From positions 15,386-79,385 of the forward strand of contig CAZJPG010000004.1 in NCBI GenBank assembly GCA_964547855.1: a stretch of DNA of 64,000 bases, in the 5' to 3' direction. The DNA is from JBAZHE01 sp964547855. GTDB lineage: Bacteria > Patescibacteriota > Patescibacteriia > Patescibacteriales > WJLG01. A model generated the notes under the pieces. That model ran no database searches and was not told where the DNA came from. It was given only the letters and a program-made list of their open reading frames with translations. Positions 25,953 through 35,216 of this stretch are shown in pieces. Numbering within the stretch: position 1 is the first letter of the stretch; every line of letters starts with the position of its first letter. The position numbers and the translations under genes were made by a program.

Positions 25953-27056
25953 ATGAATATTTTTCAACAAAAATTGAATAAATTACCAAAAGAAGTGGCG
26001 TCGTTTTTGGTATCAATGGAGGCTGTTAAGCTGAATAAGGAGGTTTGTGGTAAATATGGATTAAAAGGCGACCAGGTGGACAAATATGTTAATTTAGTCA
26101 GTTCTCTATTTTTTAAAGAGGTTTCTTTAGATGAGCTCGTGAAGACTGTGTCTTCTTTGTTTGGTTTTGATAATTTCAAGGCTAATGAGATGTCGAAGGA
26201 CATTGCTGGTATTAGGCTTTTGGTTGTAAAAGATTGGGTTGCCGGAGTTAAGGAGTATATTGAATCACTGAATGGAAAAATTGAAGATTATGCGCCTTAC
26301 GTTGAGAGACAAAAAAAGGCTCTAGAAGATGAGGACAAGTTCTTCAAAGAGGCAATGGCTGAAGAGTCTCTGGATGATCAAAAAGACTCTGATAAAGAAA
26401 AAGATTCTGCGGTTAATCGCAGTGTTGTCGAATTTGATATTACAAAGGAAAAAAATGACAGTGTTAATAATTTTAAAGAATCTGTTTTAGAGTTGCTGGA
26501 TTCAGACAACGAGCCTTTAGCTGATGAGTATAATGGTATTTTGCTGCAAGTTCTTATCGATGGCGGTGTTTCCGCTAAGGTCGATTTGGAAAAAGCTTTG
26601 TATGAGAATCAAGAACGTTTGACCTCGGCCCCATTCATGCTTGATGGCAAAGTGTCTTCTGGTACTGTTGCTAATTGGATAAAATATTTTATCTCTATAA
26701 AAGGCACAGGGATTTTTGATAATATAGTTTTGTCTTCGTTCTTAGTCCAGTCACCTAACGCCAAGGCTTTGAGCGAAGTAGAAAAATCTCGTTTGCGCAA
26801 ATTGCTGCTCTTGTATCGTAATTTGAAATTTTTTCCGGAAAGCATGCCGAATAATACCGGCGAAGGTTGGGAGATAATACCTACACAGGTCACCGAAGAA
26901 GTCCAAAGAGAGGTTAAGGTCGTTCAAGAGAAGAAGGATTCTGAAAATGAAAAAAAGATCCAAGAGTTGCGAGCGACTCTAGCTAAATATCCAGAAGGAA
27001 GTTTGGCCAGAAGGGCCGTGGAAGAGGAGATCAAGAGAGTAAAAAGTCAAAAGTAG
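25953..27056 (+). CDS. hypothetical soluble protein of the secretion locus
   Basis: A 367-residue protein, hydrophilic and without membrane helices. The N-terminus (MNIFQQKLNKLPKEVASFL) resembles in layout the start of the next gene's product (LEYLDKFTKLPADIQQKAS). This hints that the two share a short N-terminal domain. The middle is acidic (EESLDDQKDSDKEKDS) and the C-terminal 45 residues are a predicted coiled coil. It starts 12 nt after the VirB6-like gene. The function is unknown; a cytoplasmic adaptor role is a guess. Confidence 0.6.
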   Translation: MNIFQQKLNKLPKEVASFLVSMEAVKLNKEVCGKYGLKGDQVDKYVNLVSSLFFKEVSLDELVKTVSSLFGFDNFKANEMSKDIAGIRLLVVKDWVAGVKEYIESLNGKIEDYAPYVERQKKALEDEDKFFKEAMAEESLDDQKDSDKEKDSAVNRSVVEFDITKEKNDSVNNFKESVLELLDSDNEPLADEYNGILLQVLIDGGVSAKVDLEKALYENQERLTSAPFMLDGKVSSGTVANWIKYFISIKGTGIFDNIVLSSFLVQSPNAKALSEVEKSRLRKLLLLYRNLKFFPESMPNNTGEGWEIIPTQVTEEVQREVKVVQEKKDSENEKKIQELRATLAKYPEGSLARRAVEEEIKRVKSQK

Positions 27057-27149
27057 AAGTAGAGAATTTGTTTTTTGATATTAATAAGAGAACTTTTGAT
27101 TTCACGATAAGTCTATTCATTTTTAACTTTTAACTTTTTATTTAATACT

Positions 27150-28532
27150 GTGCTTGAATACCTTGATAAATTCACTAAGTTGCCGGCAGATATTCAACAG
27201 AAGGCTTCCAGCCAGGAGGTCCTTTTAGCGTTAGATGAGTTATCTTCTCGCTATAATGTCGATCTAGCATCCTTTGTCATGAGGGTGATGGTCGGCGATT
27301 TGATGTATCGCAATATGCTGGCTAGCTTGATCAAGGAATTCGACATGGAGCTCGATCAAGCCGAATTGCTGGAGGCCGAGCTTCGTGATCGTGTCTTTAA
27401 GAAGGTACAGGATTATTTGCTTGGCACAGCCAAGCCAGAGCCAGCCACTGAAGAAGAAATTAAGGAAGTCGAAACTGTCGTCGAAAAGGCCGAGAAAGAG
27501 GAAATAAATATTAAAAAGTTGCCAGAAGGTGAGGAAGAGAAGCTTTTAATGGCCCCTAAAAATGATCTAGATGAAAAGAAAGTAAAAAGTGTTCCGGTTG
27601 AAAAACCGTTAGTCGCCGAAGAAGAGAAAGAGATAACTGAAATTAAGAAAAAAATGCCAGTTGGCCAAGAAACCGAGGCCGACAGGTATTCCCGCGTAGC
27701 GGCTGATGTCCTTGAGGAGTCTGGCCTTAATATGCCAAGCGAAGGATTGAATTTGCGTTTCAAGCAGATAATGATCACATATCTTAAGGGTATACGTACG
27801 AAGATCGAGACCAGAGAGACGATGACTAAACCAGTTATAAGTGGTGGTCTTAATCTTGATAATCCGGAAGTAGAGAGAATTATCGCTATTGCCAATAAAA
27901 AATTAGCTGAAGAGAATAAGAGGGCTCCTTTGGGAAAAGTTAAAATAGAGGAAGGCCCATCAGGATTCGTCTTTAAGAAAGAAGAAATAGCCGAAGCCTT
28001 GGGTAAAGTTCCTCCAAAACCTAAGGATGAAAAAGGAATGACCATGACTGGCGAGGAATATGATTTGGCAGCAGAGATAAAGAAGGGTAATGTTTCCGCT
28101 TCAGCGTCAGCTTCCGCGTCGACCCCAAAACAACAACCAGAGACCACACAAAGGAAGGCGAAGGTAGTCGGTGGAAAAAAGGCCATGGACGATATCAAGA
28201 CGCCGCAGATAATGAGTCCGATAGACGAACTGGCCTATATGGATCTTGTCACCTTCCGTCGATTAGATAGTGACCCAGTGCGACGTTGTAAAAAGATAGA
28301 GGATAAAATCGGTCTTTTGGCCAAGGAGGGCATCGATCGCCAGCTTGAAGGTATCAAAGCCTGGCGCTTGAATCCGGTAAATAAAACTTACATATCAATG
28401 GGTCAGGATAGTATAACGCAAGGCAAGGGGATTGATGATATAATAGTTGACCTTAAGAACAAAGGCTTTAATTATCTGACTAGGGTCGAATTCGAGGCGA
28501 TAATGGATCTTAATAATAGATTGCGATTTTAA
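27150..28532 (+). CDS. hypothetical soluble protein of the secretion locus
   Basis: A 460-residue protein starting at GTG 27150. A short N-terminal domain (LxKLPADIQQKxS, shared in outline with the preceding protein) is followed by acidic, Glu/Lys-rich low-complexity linkers, an Ala/Ser repeat (SASASASAS) and a compact C-terminal domain (about residues 350-460). Its stop codon overlaps the ATG of the PrgI gene, so translation is probably coupled. No enzyme motif is visible. The 93-nt AT-rich gap before it carries a TTTTTAACTTTTAACTTTTT stretch that recurs inverted near 31670. Confidence 0.6.
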   Translation: MLEYLDKFTKLPADIQQKASSQEVLLALDELSSRYNVDLASFVMRVMVGDLMYRNMLASLIKEFDMELDQAELLEAELRDRVFKKVQDYLLGTAKPEPATEEEIKEVETVVEKAEKEEINIKKLPEGEEEKLLMAPKNDLDEKKVKSVPVEKPLVAEEEKEITEIKKKMPVGQETEADRYSRVAADVLEESGLNMPSEGLNLRFKQIMITYLKGIRTKIETRETMTKPVISGGLNLDNPEVERIIAIANKKLAEENKRAPLGKVKIEEGPSGFVFKKEEIAEALGKVPPKPKDEKGMTMTGEEYDLAAEIKKGNVSASASASASTPKQQPETTQRKAKVVGGKKAMDDIKTPQIMSPIDELAYMDLVTFRRLDSDPVRRCKKIEDKIGLLAKEGIDRQLEGIKAWRLNPVNKTYISMGQDSITQGKGIDDIIVDLKNKGFNYLTRVEFEAIMDLNNRLRF

Positions 28533-28987
28533 TGCAAATGTTCACTGTTCCGCAGTTCATAGACGCGGAAGACAAAATAATAGGAGCGATGACGGTTAGG
28601 CAATTCGTTATTTGCCTAGCTGGTGTGGCCGTGATCGGAATTGGTTGGAAAATATTCGATTTTTCTTTGTTTGTCGTTTGGGGTATTGGTAATTTAGCGG
28701 TGTTTGGAGCTTTTGCTTTTGTTAAAGTCAATGGTCGCCCTTTTCATTATTTTGTGTTGAATGTGGTCCAGACATCAAAAAAACCACGCTTAAGAGTTTG
28801 GAATCATAGAAATCCTTTGAAGGACGTGGTGTCTTCGGAGGACGACAAGGGAGAGGCCGTTCACACTGCAGCCAAGGTCGTTCCAGTGAAGCCTCATCCA
28901 GCGGGGTCGCGTTTGAGAGAACTTTCTTTGATCGCCGACACCAAGGGTGCCTATAAGGGTGGAGAGGGCGAAGAGATAGTCGAATAA
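28532..28987 (+). CDS. PrgI family protein (VirB3-like)
   Basis: A 151-residue membrane protein starting MQMFTVPQFIDAEDKIIGAM. The N-terminal VPQFID...E.KI.G..T..QF pattern and two adjacent helices (about 26-42 and 50-66) are the PrgI/VirB3-like signature found next to VirB4 ATPases in Gram-positive and CPR secretion systems. A hydrophilic tail of about 70 residues follows. It overlaps the upstream gene by one base pair of its start codon (TAATG) and is followed by the TraC-like and VirB4-like genes. Confidence 0.85.
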   Translation: MQMFTVPQFIDAEDKIIGAMTVRQFVICLAGVAVIGIGWKIFDFSLFVVWGIGNLAVFGAFAFVKVNGRPFHYFVLNVVQTSKKPRLRVWNHRNPLKDVVSSEDDKGEAVHTAAKVVPVKPHPAGSRLRELSLIADTKGAYKGGEGEEIVE

Positions 28988-29020
28988 TTTAAAAAAGGAA
29001 AGTCAAATTATATTGTTTCT

Positions 29021-29707
29021 ATGGCAGAAAGGAAAAATGAACTAGCAAAGGGGAGAATAAGCGTTTCGACGCAGCAGTTTTTGGATATCGCTGAGATTAA
29101 GGACGATACAGTGGTTATGCGCGACGGTACGGTGCGTGCCGTTCTTTTGGTCTCTAGTATTAATTTTGCCTTGAAGAGCGAAGAAGAACAGGATGCTATT
29201 GTCGGATCGTATGTTGGTTTTTTGAATAATATAAATTTTCCCGTGCAAATAGTCATTCAGTCGCGTCGTTTGAATATAGATAACTACATAAACGAACTAA
29301 AGAAGAAAGAAAAGGAACAGACTAACGAACTCCTCAAGATGCAGACGACTGAGTATATAAATTACATACAAGAGATCGTTCAGCTCGGCGACATCATGAG
29401 CAAGAGTTTCTATATCGTCATTCCGTACAATCCATTGTCTGATAAGCACAAAGGATTTTTTGCCTCCATGCAAGAAGTCTTCAAGCCAGCTTCGGTCGTA
29501 AGGATGAAAGGCAAGCGTTTCGAGCGTTATAAGTCAGAGCTACAGCGCCGTCTTGAGAGTATCCAATCTGGCATGCAGTCCGCAGGATTAAAGACGGTTC
29601 GCTTGGATACCCAGGGTTTAATAGAGCTTTATTATACGACCTATAATCCCGATACGGCTGAAAACCAAAAGCTGACCGATATAAAGAATTTAAGGGTAGT
29701 AGGTTAA
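29021..29707 (+). CDS. TraC-like secretion protein (VirB4 N-terminal-type domain)
   Basis: A 228-residue cytoplasmic protein. It contains IVMRDG-type and NFALKSEEEQ, YVGFLNNINFPVQI and IQSRRL motifs. These match the N-terminal, non-ATPase part of TraC/VirB4-type proteins of Gram-positive conjugation systems. No Walker motifs are present. The VirB4-like ATPase starts 34 nt downstream in another frame, and that protein has its own N-terminal domain. This ORF is therefore more likely a separate gene than half of a frameshifted one. It probably docks with the ATPase at the inner membrane. Confidence 0.75.
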   Translation: MAERKNELAKGRISVSTQQFLDIAEIKDDTVVMRDGTVRAVLLVSSINFALKSEEEQDAIVGSYVGFLNNINFPVQIVIQSRRLNIDNYINELKKKEKEQTNELLKMQTTEYINYIQEIVQLGDIMSKSFYIVIPYNPLSDKHKGFFASMQEVFKPASVVRMKGKRFERYKSELQRRLESIQSGMQSAGLKTVRLDTQGLIELYYTTYNPDTAENQKLTDIKNLRVVG

Positions 29708-29741
29708 ATATAGGCGTTACGCTTTTTGCGTTACGTGTTAT

Positions 29742-31652
29742 GTGATTATGATAGATTTAAAAAAGGCCAATTTAGAACAGAAAAAACCGGTCAAAGATGA
29801 AGACGACGTAGAACTACCTGAAAAGGAGAATGTGATGTATGTCGAGGAGTTAATCGAAGAGGAGCGGGCTTTTAGGCGTGGAGTTTTATCGATCATCGAT
29901 CTGATCTCTCCGGCGGCCATGGAAGTCACCCCGGATCATATTCGCCTGGGCGGCAAATTCGTACGCACGCTTTTTATTATTGGTTATCCGAGATATATCA
30001 GTGTCGGGTGGTTCGCGCCAATAATAAATATGAATGAAGTCTTTGATGTATCTATGTTCTTCTACCCGGTCAAGACCTCTATAATATTGAAACAGCTTAA
30101 GAAAAAAGTCGGCGCCTTGGAAGCGCAGATCATCGGTGACGCCGAAAAAGGAGCTGCTCGCGATCCATTGGCCGAGACCGCTTTGAAAGATATTGAATAT
30201 TTGCGCGATGCCTTGACTCAGGGCATAGAGAAATTTTTTCAATTTTCTCTATACGTGAGCCTTTACGCCGATACCAAGGAAGACCTCGATAAATTTTCCG
30301 ATCGAGTCGAGGATATATTCGGTTCAAGATTGGTGTACTCGAAAAAAGTTTTCTTTCAATCGGAGCAAGGATTTAATTCTACAGTCCCATTGTGCAACGA
30401 TGAATTGTACATAACTTTCAACATGAATTCCTCTCCGGCAGCCTCGTCCTTTCCATTCATTTCGTCCGACCTAACCTCTGATCATGGTATTCTTTACGGA
30501 ATAAATCGCCACAATAATAGCTTGATATTGTTTGATCGCTTCTCTTTGCAGAATGCCAATACACTTGTCTTCGCTACTTCTGGTGCTGGTAAAAGTTACT
30601 GTATAAAATTAGAGATATTACGTTCCCTTATGATGGGTGCTGACGTTATAGTCATTGATCCGGAATATGAGTATAAACATTTATGCGAATCCGTCGGTGG
30701 AACGTATATCAACATTTCGCTATCCAGTGAAGAGAAGATAAATCCTTTCGATCTGCCTCGCTCCATGGGTGGCAAATCGAAACCGGGAGATATTATCCGC
30801 GGTGCCGTTATTACTGTTAAAGGTTTGGTGAAGTTGATGCTTGGCAGTCTTGATCATACCGAAGATTCGATCGTTGATCGCGCTTTATTGGAGACATATG
30901 CCAAGAAAGACATTACTCCAGACGCCGATCTGTCCAATGTCGAGCCGCCGATAATGTCGGACTTTCAAGAGGTCTTAGAGGGTATCGAAGGCGGGTCTGA
31001 TTTGGCGCAGAGATTAAAGAAATACACCGAAGGAACTTTCGCTGGTATTCTGAACTATCCGACTAATGTCAAAATGAACAATCAGCTCGTCTGTTTCTCG
31101 GTTCGCGACTTGGAGGACGAATTAAGACCTTTGGCTATTTATACTATAGTCAATTATATTTGGAATATAGTTCGTTCTGAGCTCAAGAAGAGGATATTGG
31201 TTATCGATGAGGCTTGGTGGTTGATGCAGAGCGAGGATAGTGCCAAGTTCATTTATGCGCTAGTCAAGCGTTGTCGTAAATATTATCTCGGTGTCACTAC
31301 GATCACTCAAGACGTCAACGACTTTTTGTGTTCGCCTTATGGTCAAGCCATAGTCACCAACTCATCCTTGCAAATGTTGCTGAAGCAGTCTCCGGCCGCC
31401 ATAGATCTGATTCAAAAGACCTTTGCTTTGACCGAGGGTGAGAAATATTTATTACTAGAATCCGGAGTCGGCGAAGGAATAATGTTTGCTGGCAATAAGC
31501 ACGCTGCTATTAAAATCGTCGCTTCTTATACGGAAGACCAGCTCATAACTACCGACCCCAGGCAGTTATTGGAGATCGAGGAAGCTAAGAAGGAGTTCGC
31601 CGCTTCACAGGACCAAGGAGAGGGTACACCGGTTTTGGATATGCCTATTTAA
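29742..31652 (+). CDS. virB4: VirB4-like secretion ATPase
   Basis: A 636-residue ATPase. An N-terminal domain typical of VirB4/TrbE (residues 40-260) is followed by a RecA-like core. Walker A is ATSGAGKSYC (about residue 285) and Walker B is RILVIDEAWWLM (about residue 485), followed by RKYYLGVTTITQDVNDFL (motif C region). It powers type IV secretion or pilus assembly. Starts at GTG 29742 or ATG 29748 are both possible. It sits directly after PrgI and TraC-like genes. No relaxase, coupling protein or VirB11 gene is visible in this window. Confidence 0.92.
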   Translation: MIMIDLKKANLEQKKPVKDEDDVELPEKENVMYVEELIEEERAFRRGVLSIIDLISPAAMEVTPDHIRLGGKFVRTLFIIGYPRYISVGWFAPIINMNEVFDVSMFFYPVKTSIILKQLKKKVGALEAQIIGDAEKGAARDPLAETALKDIEYLRDALTQGIEKFFQFSLYVSLYADTKEDLDKFSDRVEDIFGSRLVYSKKVFFQSEQGFNSTVPLCNDELYITFNMNSSPAASSFPFISSDLTSDHGILYGINRHNNSLILFDRFSLQNANTLVFATSGAGKSYCIKLEILRSLMMGADVIVIDPEYEYKHLCESVGGTYINISLSSEEKINPFDLPRSMGGKSKPGDIIRGAVITVKGLVKLMLGSLDHTEDSIVDRALLETYAKKDITPDADLSNVEPPIMSDFQEVLEGIEGGSDLAQRLKKYTEGTFAGILNYPTNVKMNNQLVCFSVRDLEDELRPLAIYTIVNYIWNIVRSELKKRILVIDEAWWLMQSEDSAKFIYALVKRCRKYYLGVTTITQDVNDFLCSPYGQAIVTNSSLQMLLKQSPAAIDLIQKTFALTEGEKYLLLESGVGEGIMFAGNKHAAIKIVASYTEDQLITTDPRQLLEIEEAKKEFAASQDQGEGTPVLDMPI

Positions 31653-31687
31653 TTCGATAAAAGAATTAGAAATTAAAAGTTAAAAAT

Positions 31688-32332
31688 ATGGAAGAAAAAG
31701 AGAAGGATAGTAAAAAAGTCCTTATAGCGCTAATAATAATCGTCTTATTGTTGTTAGCCGCATTAGTTTGGTTCCTGTTCTTCTTTAAGTGGCCGAAGAA
31801 AGCCGAGACGACCCAGCAACCAAGCACCGAACAAACGACCCAACAAATCGATGTGGTCAATGATACGGTCGCCACTTCGGTAAAACAGCTTGAGATAGTT
31901 GTAGATAAAGACGCTCAAGCTCCTGATCAGAAAGACGTAGAGGAGACTAATCTGGAAAAGCTCGCTTCTTTGTTCGCTGAACGTCTCGGGAGTTATTCCA
32001 ATCAGTCGGAATACGGGAATCTCGTTGACCTTAAAGTCTTCATGACCGAAAGCATGAGTGGTTGGGCCGATAGCTACATAGCCAAGGCTAAGGCTGAATC
32101 TAATTATGACGGCGTGTATCGCGGCGTCATGACTCGCGCCATATCGGCAGAGATATCCGATTTAAATGATTCCAGCGGCACGGCTAAAGCGGTGGTCCAT
32201 ACTCAAAAAGTAGAATCTTCAGATGTGTCCGATAATGTAGTTTATTATGAGGACTTGTCGATCGGTTTTAAGAAAGAAGGACCGGTTTGGTTGGTGGACG
32301 ATGCTAGATGGCTAGGCAAGAAGAGCAATTGA
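31688..32332 (+). CDS. membrane-anchored protein, possibly VirB8-like
   Basis: A 214-residue protein: short charged N-terminus, one strong helix (about residues 11-33), a Thr/Gln-rich linker, then a globular domain of about 130 residues. The topology (cytoplasmic tail, one helix, outer globular domain) and the position right after the VirB4 gene fit VirB8-type proteins with an NTF2-like fold. The sequence itself shows no decisive motif. It precedes the second DsbA-like gene by 3 nt. Confidence 0.55.
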   Translation: MEEKEKDSKKVLIALIIIVLLLLAALVWFLFFFKWPKKAETTQQPSTEQTTQQIDVVNDTVATSVKQLEIVVDKDAQAPDQKDVEETNLEKLASLFAERLGSYSNQSEYGNLVDLKVFMTESMSGWADSYIAKAKAESNYDGVYRGVMTRAISAEISDLNDSSGTAKAVVHTQKVESSDVSDNVVYYEDLSIGFKKEGPVWLVDDARWLGKKSN

Positions 32333-32335
32333 TAG

Positions 32336-33079
32336 ATGTTTTTTATGAGTAAGGCCTCTAAACCAAAAAATAAATTTTTCAATAATTTGTTTGTGGTCGT
32401 GTCTATAGCGGCCTTGCTTGTTGTCATGGCTACGTTTTCTTTTTTGTTGAGACAGTTGCGATATCCTGTTGCCAAGGAACTGATCTCAGAATCATATTAT
32501 TCGCCTAGCGTTCCAGTGAGAACGGAGACCGACGATCCGTTTATAACCAAGGGCGAGGCGGCTAAGGAATTATTACTTAGTCCAGTGGTAGATGGGCGCG
32601 ATCCGCAGATCGGTCCGGACGATGCTAAGATCACAATAGTCGAATTCTCTGATTTTTCTTGTGATGTCTGTGCTCAACAAGAAGAGGTGATAAAGGAGGT
32701 CATGGAAAAATATAAGGACCAAATAAAGCTGGTTTGGAAGGATTTACCGGATGTCGATACTTTGTCATATGAGGCGGCCGTAGCCGCTCGTTGTGCTGGA
32801 GAACAAGGAAAATTTTGGCAAGTTCATGATTTTTTATTTTCTGATCCAGGAGCATTCTCCGCTTCTTTGTCTGACGTATCGGACAAGACCGGTTTGAACT
32901 CTTCTGATTTCTCGTCATGTTTTTCGTCTGGAAGGCATGATAGTGATATAAAAAGGAATATGGAAGAGGCTAGTGCCTTGCGCATTCCTGGTGTACCTTT
33001 CTTTTTTGTCGGCGATCAGGAATATTTAGGCTCCATAGATAAGGAGGATTTAGAAAGAATTATAGAAAAGGGCCTTTAG
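32336..33079 (+). CDS. membrane-anchored DsbA-like thiol:disulfide protein
   Basis: A 247-residue protein with one N-terminal helix (about residues 16-38) and an extracytoplasmic thioredoxin-fold domain. The active site is CDVC (C109 and C112) in FSDFSCDVCAQQ. The cis-proline loop is RIPGVPFFFVG. It is a paralogue of the protein at 1877-2539 but with a different dipeptide between the cysteines, which should change its redox potential. An in-frame ATG at 32345 is an alternative start. The context, directly after the secretion operon, suggests that it oxidises secreted substrates such as the Cys-rich giant protein. Confidence 0.85.
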   Translation: MFFMSKASKPKNKFFNNLFVVVSIAALLVVMATFSFLLRQLRYPVAKELISESYYSPSVPVRTETDDPFITKGEAAKELLLSPVVDGRDPQIGPDDAKITIVEFSDFSCDVCAQQEEVIKEVMEKYKDQIKLVWKDLPDVDTLSYEAAVAARCAGEQGKFWQVHDFLFSDPGAFSASLSDVSDKTGLNSSDFSSCFSSGRHDSDIKRNMEEASALRIPGVPFFFVGDQEYLGSIDKEDLERIIEKGL

Positions 33080-33098
33080 GGAGGAGGCCGCCATTATT

Positions 33099-34445
33099 AT
33101 GAGCGGTAAGATAAAAACAATATATACTTGCGGCAAATGCGGCGCCCAAACTCCAAAATGGAGCGGGCGCTGTTTGGAATGCGGCGCCTGGGGATCATTG
33201 ACCGAAGAAATGGTCAGTGGGGATGATTTGAAAAAGGCACAGGACTCTAAGATCCCAGCCGCTTCGCTTATCGATTTGTCTAAAACTGAAAATTCCCATC
33301 TTTCCAGGCATAAAACTGGTATCGGAGAGCTTGATCGTGTTTTGGGCGGTGGATTGGTCGCTGGCTCTTTAATCCTTTTGGGTGGTGAGCCGGGAATCGG
33401 TAAATCCACCATAGTCGCTCAAATCGCCGATCGTCTTTCTGGTGGGAAAGATAAGATAGTCTATGTTTCTGGCGAGGAATCGGCTGGACAAGTTAAGGGC
33501 AGACTTGAGCGTTTGAAGTGTGATTTGGGGCATATAGCTTTTATCTCTGAGACAAGTACGGAAAAGATTTGTTCTGCAGTCAGACAGGAGAGGCCTCTTT
33601 TGGCTATCATCGACTCTATACAGACGGTTTCCACTGCCGAAGTCGAGTCCGAGGCTGGTTCATTAGCGCAGATCAGGGCTTCGGCCGCAAAATTTTTGGA
33701 AGTGGCAAAAAAAGACGGAATAGCAGTTTTAATGATCGGTCACATCACCAAGGATGGTCAGATCGCCGGACCAAAATCACTAGAGCACATCGTTGATGTC
33801 GTCATATATCTCGAAGCCGATACAGGCGGTGATTATCGCGTCTTGCGCGCGGCCAAGAATCGTTTTGGGTCGGTCAACGAGCTTGGCGTTTTTGAGATGA
33901 CCGGCGAAGGATTGAAAGAAATAAAGAATCCATCCTTGATATTTTTAGATAAGGAATCGGAGAACATATCTGGCTCGGCTATAAGCTCGATAATGGAGGG
34001 GACTAGGCCGTTTTTGGTCAACATTCAGGCCCTGGTCACTAAAACGGTCTTCGGTTATCCGCAACGCAGATCTTCTGGCTTTGATTTGAATCGTTTGCAG
34101 GTTTTATCGGCCGTGTTAACCAAAAAGACGAAGTTTAATTTGACCAATCAAGATGTGATAATAAACGTGGTCGGTGGGCTTAAAGCTGCTGACCCGGCCA
34201 TGGATTTGGCGGTTTGCCAGGCGATCATAACTTCCATTCTTAATCAAGCATCGAATAAGAAAACTTTAGTTTTGGGCGAGGTCGGTTTAGGGGGTGAAGT
34301 TAGAAACGTCGCGAAGCTCGAGGCCAGATTAAAAGAAGCTGCGTCCTTGGGGTTTGAACGAGCATTGATTCCTAATGTCGATGTTAAAGTCGATGGGTTG
34401 GAATTAAAGAAAATAAAGAACGTTTCGGAATTATTGGAAATTTGA
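33099..34445 (+). CDS. radA: DNA repair protein RadA
   Basis: A 448-residue RadA/Sms protein. An N-terminal C4 zinc finger (CGKCG...CLECG, residues 11-30) is followed by a RecA-like core with Walker A GGEPGIGKST (about residue 94). The RadA-specific KNRFGSVNELGVFEM follows at about residue 250, and a C-terminal Lon-like domain ends the protein. RadA drives branch migration of recombination intermediates. GAGGAG-type purines precede the ATG. It starts 19 nt after the DsbA-like gene but is functionally unrelated. Confidence 0.96.
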   Translation: MSGKIKTIYTCGKCGAQTPKWSGRCLECGAWGSLTEEMVSGDDLKKAQDSKIPAASLIDLSKTENSHLSRHKTGIGELDRVLGGGLVAGSLILLGGEPGIGKSTIVAQIADRLSGGKDKIVYVSGEESAGQVKGRLERLKCDLGHIAFISETSTEKICSAVRQERPLLAIIDSIQTVSTAEVESEAGSLAQIRASAAKFLEVAKKDGIAVLMIGHITKDGQIAGPKSLEHIVDVVIYLEADTGGDYRVLRAAKNRFGSVNELGVFEMTGEGLKEIKNPSLIFLDKESENISGSAISSIMEGTRPFLVNIQALVTKTVFGYPQRRSSGFDLNRLQVLSAVLTKKTKFNLTNQDVIINVVGGLKAADPAMDLAVCQAIITSILNQASNKKTLVLGEVGLGGEVRNVAKLEARLKEAASLGFERALIPNVDVKVDGLELKKIKNVSELLEI

Positions 34446-34516
34446 CAATAATATAAAATATTGGTATTAGTATAATATCCATTAATGCTGTGCACCAACT
34501 TTGAAGGAGGTAAGTT

Positions 34517-34801
34517 TTGGACGTAAGGATACTTATTCCAAGAAACAGCGATGTGGCTAAAGCCGGTTTTCGCGGCCTATATTTTTTAAAGAAGGCCATG
34601 GTTCGCTGCCATTTTAATTTTCAGGAGCGCACATTGGAAGACGACCAGTTTCAAACCGAACTATTAGTCAGTCAGGGGACTGATAAAAAGTCGTGGCCGC
34701 CGCAGTTGTTCTTTGACTTTCCAAATTGCAGCATGCTAGCTGATATGTTCGGTGTGGTGGTGAAAGTTGATGATATACAATTTTTGCCAACAATAGCCTA
34801 G
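34517..34801 (+). CDS. hypothetical small soluble protein
   Basis: A 94-residue protein. The start is a TTG at 34517, chosen because AAGGAGG lies 6 nt upstream; no ATG is better placed. It contains a CHFNFQE segment and a PPQLFFDFPNC segment, which look beta-rich, and no membrane helix. It is followed by an intrinsic terminator. No family is recognised. The strong ribosome-binding site suggests that it is really translated. Confidence 0.6.
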   Translation: MDVRILIPRNSDVAKAGFRGLYFLKKAMVRCHFNFQERTLEDDQFQTELLVSQGTDKKSWPPQLFFDFPNCSMLADMFGVVVKVDDIQFLPTIA

Positions 34802-34821
34802 TATTGGCTTATTTTATGGTT

Positions 34822-34853
34822 CGGCTTTCTTTCTCTGGAAAGCCGTTTTTATT
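34822..34853 (+). terminator. intrinsic terminator after the 94-residue ORF
   Basis: CGGCTTTC pairs with GAAAGCCG around an 8-nt loop and is followed by T5. Confidence 0.82.
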
Positions 34854-34881
34854 TGACATAGACCTATATTTATGATATAAT
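34853..34881 (+). promoter_or_regulatory. consensus sigma70-type promoter
   Basis: Exact TTGACA and TATAAT with a 17-nt spacer. It drives the 81-residue membrane peptide at 34939, which also has a full AGGAGGT ribosome-binding site. Confidence 0.92.
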
Positions 34882-34938
34882 ATAAATATAGAGAATAATG
34901 ACAAAATAGAACCTTAAATAACCCTTAGGAGGTATTAC

Positions 34939-35184
34939 ATGTATGCTGTTGCGAATGCAGTACCAAGCCCAATGATGGGAAGAATGAAGAGACCTGCCAT
35001 GGTGAAACGTGTGTTTGCTTTTTTTAAAAAAGCACTTAATAATTTCGCCAGAATCGTTGTCGGCATCGTCGCTTGTTGCGGCTTCTTCTATCTTCTCGGC
35101 ATTGCTGTTCTTTCCCTTCCCAACACTGCCCCCGGCCTTCTTAATGGCTGGATCCATTTCCCGCTCCACATACTCGGCTTCTAA
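34939..35184 (+). CDS. small membrane protein with very strong expression signals
   Basis: An 81-residue protein with a basic N-terminal half (MKRPAMVKRVFAFFKK) and one membrane helix (about residues 40-60, VVGIVACCGFFYLLGIAVLSL). It is the only gene between an exact-consensus promoter and a terminator. It also has the best Shine-Dalgarno in the window (TTAGGAGGT, 6 nt spacing). This combination suggests high expression. No family is recognised. It is convergent with recG. Confidence 0.65.
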   Translation: MYAVANAVPSPMMGRMKRPAMVKRVFAFFKKALNNFARIVVGIVACCGFFYLLGIAVLSLPNTAPGLLNGWIHFPLHILGF

Positions 35185-35216
35185 GAAGCCATTAGCTCCC
35201 AAGCTAAAAATCAAAG

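Noticed and set aside
27413..28198. 261-codon minus-strand ORF
   Set aside because: It is a Ser/Phe-rich shadow opposite a Glu/Lys-rich coding region of the secretion operon, with no ribosome-binding site or motif.
29021..31652. VirB4 gene broken by a frameshift
   Set aside because: The downstream ORF already contains a full VirB4 N-terminal domain, so the upstream 228-residue protein is better read as a separate TraC-like gene.
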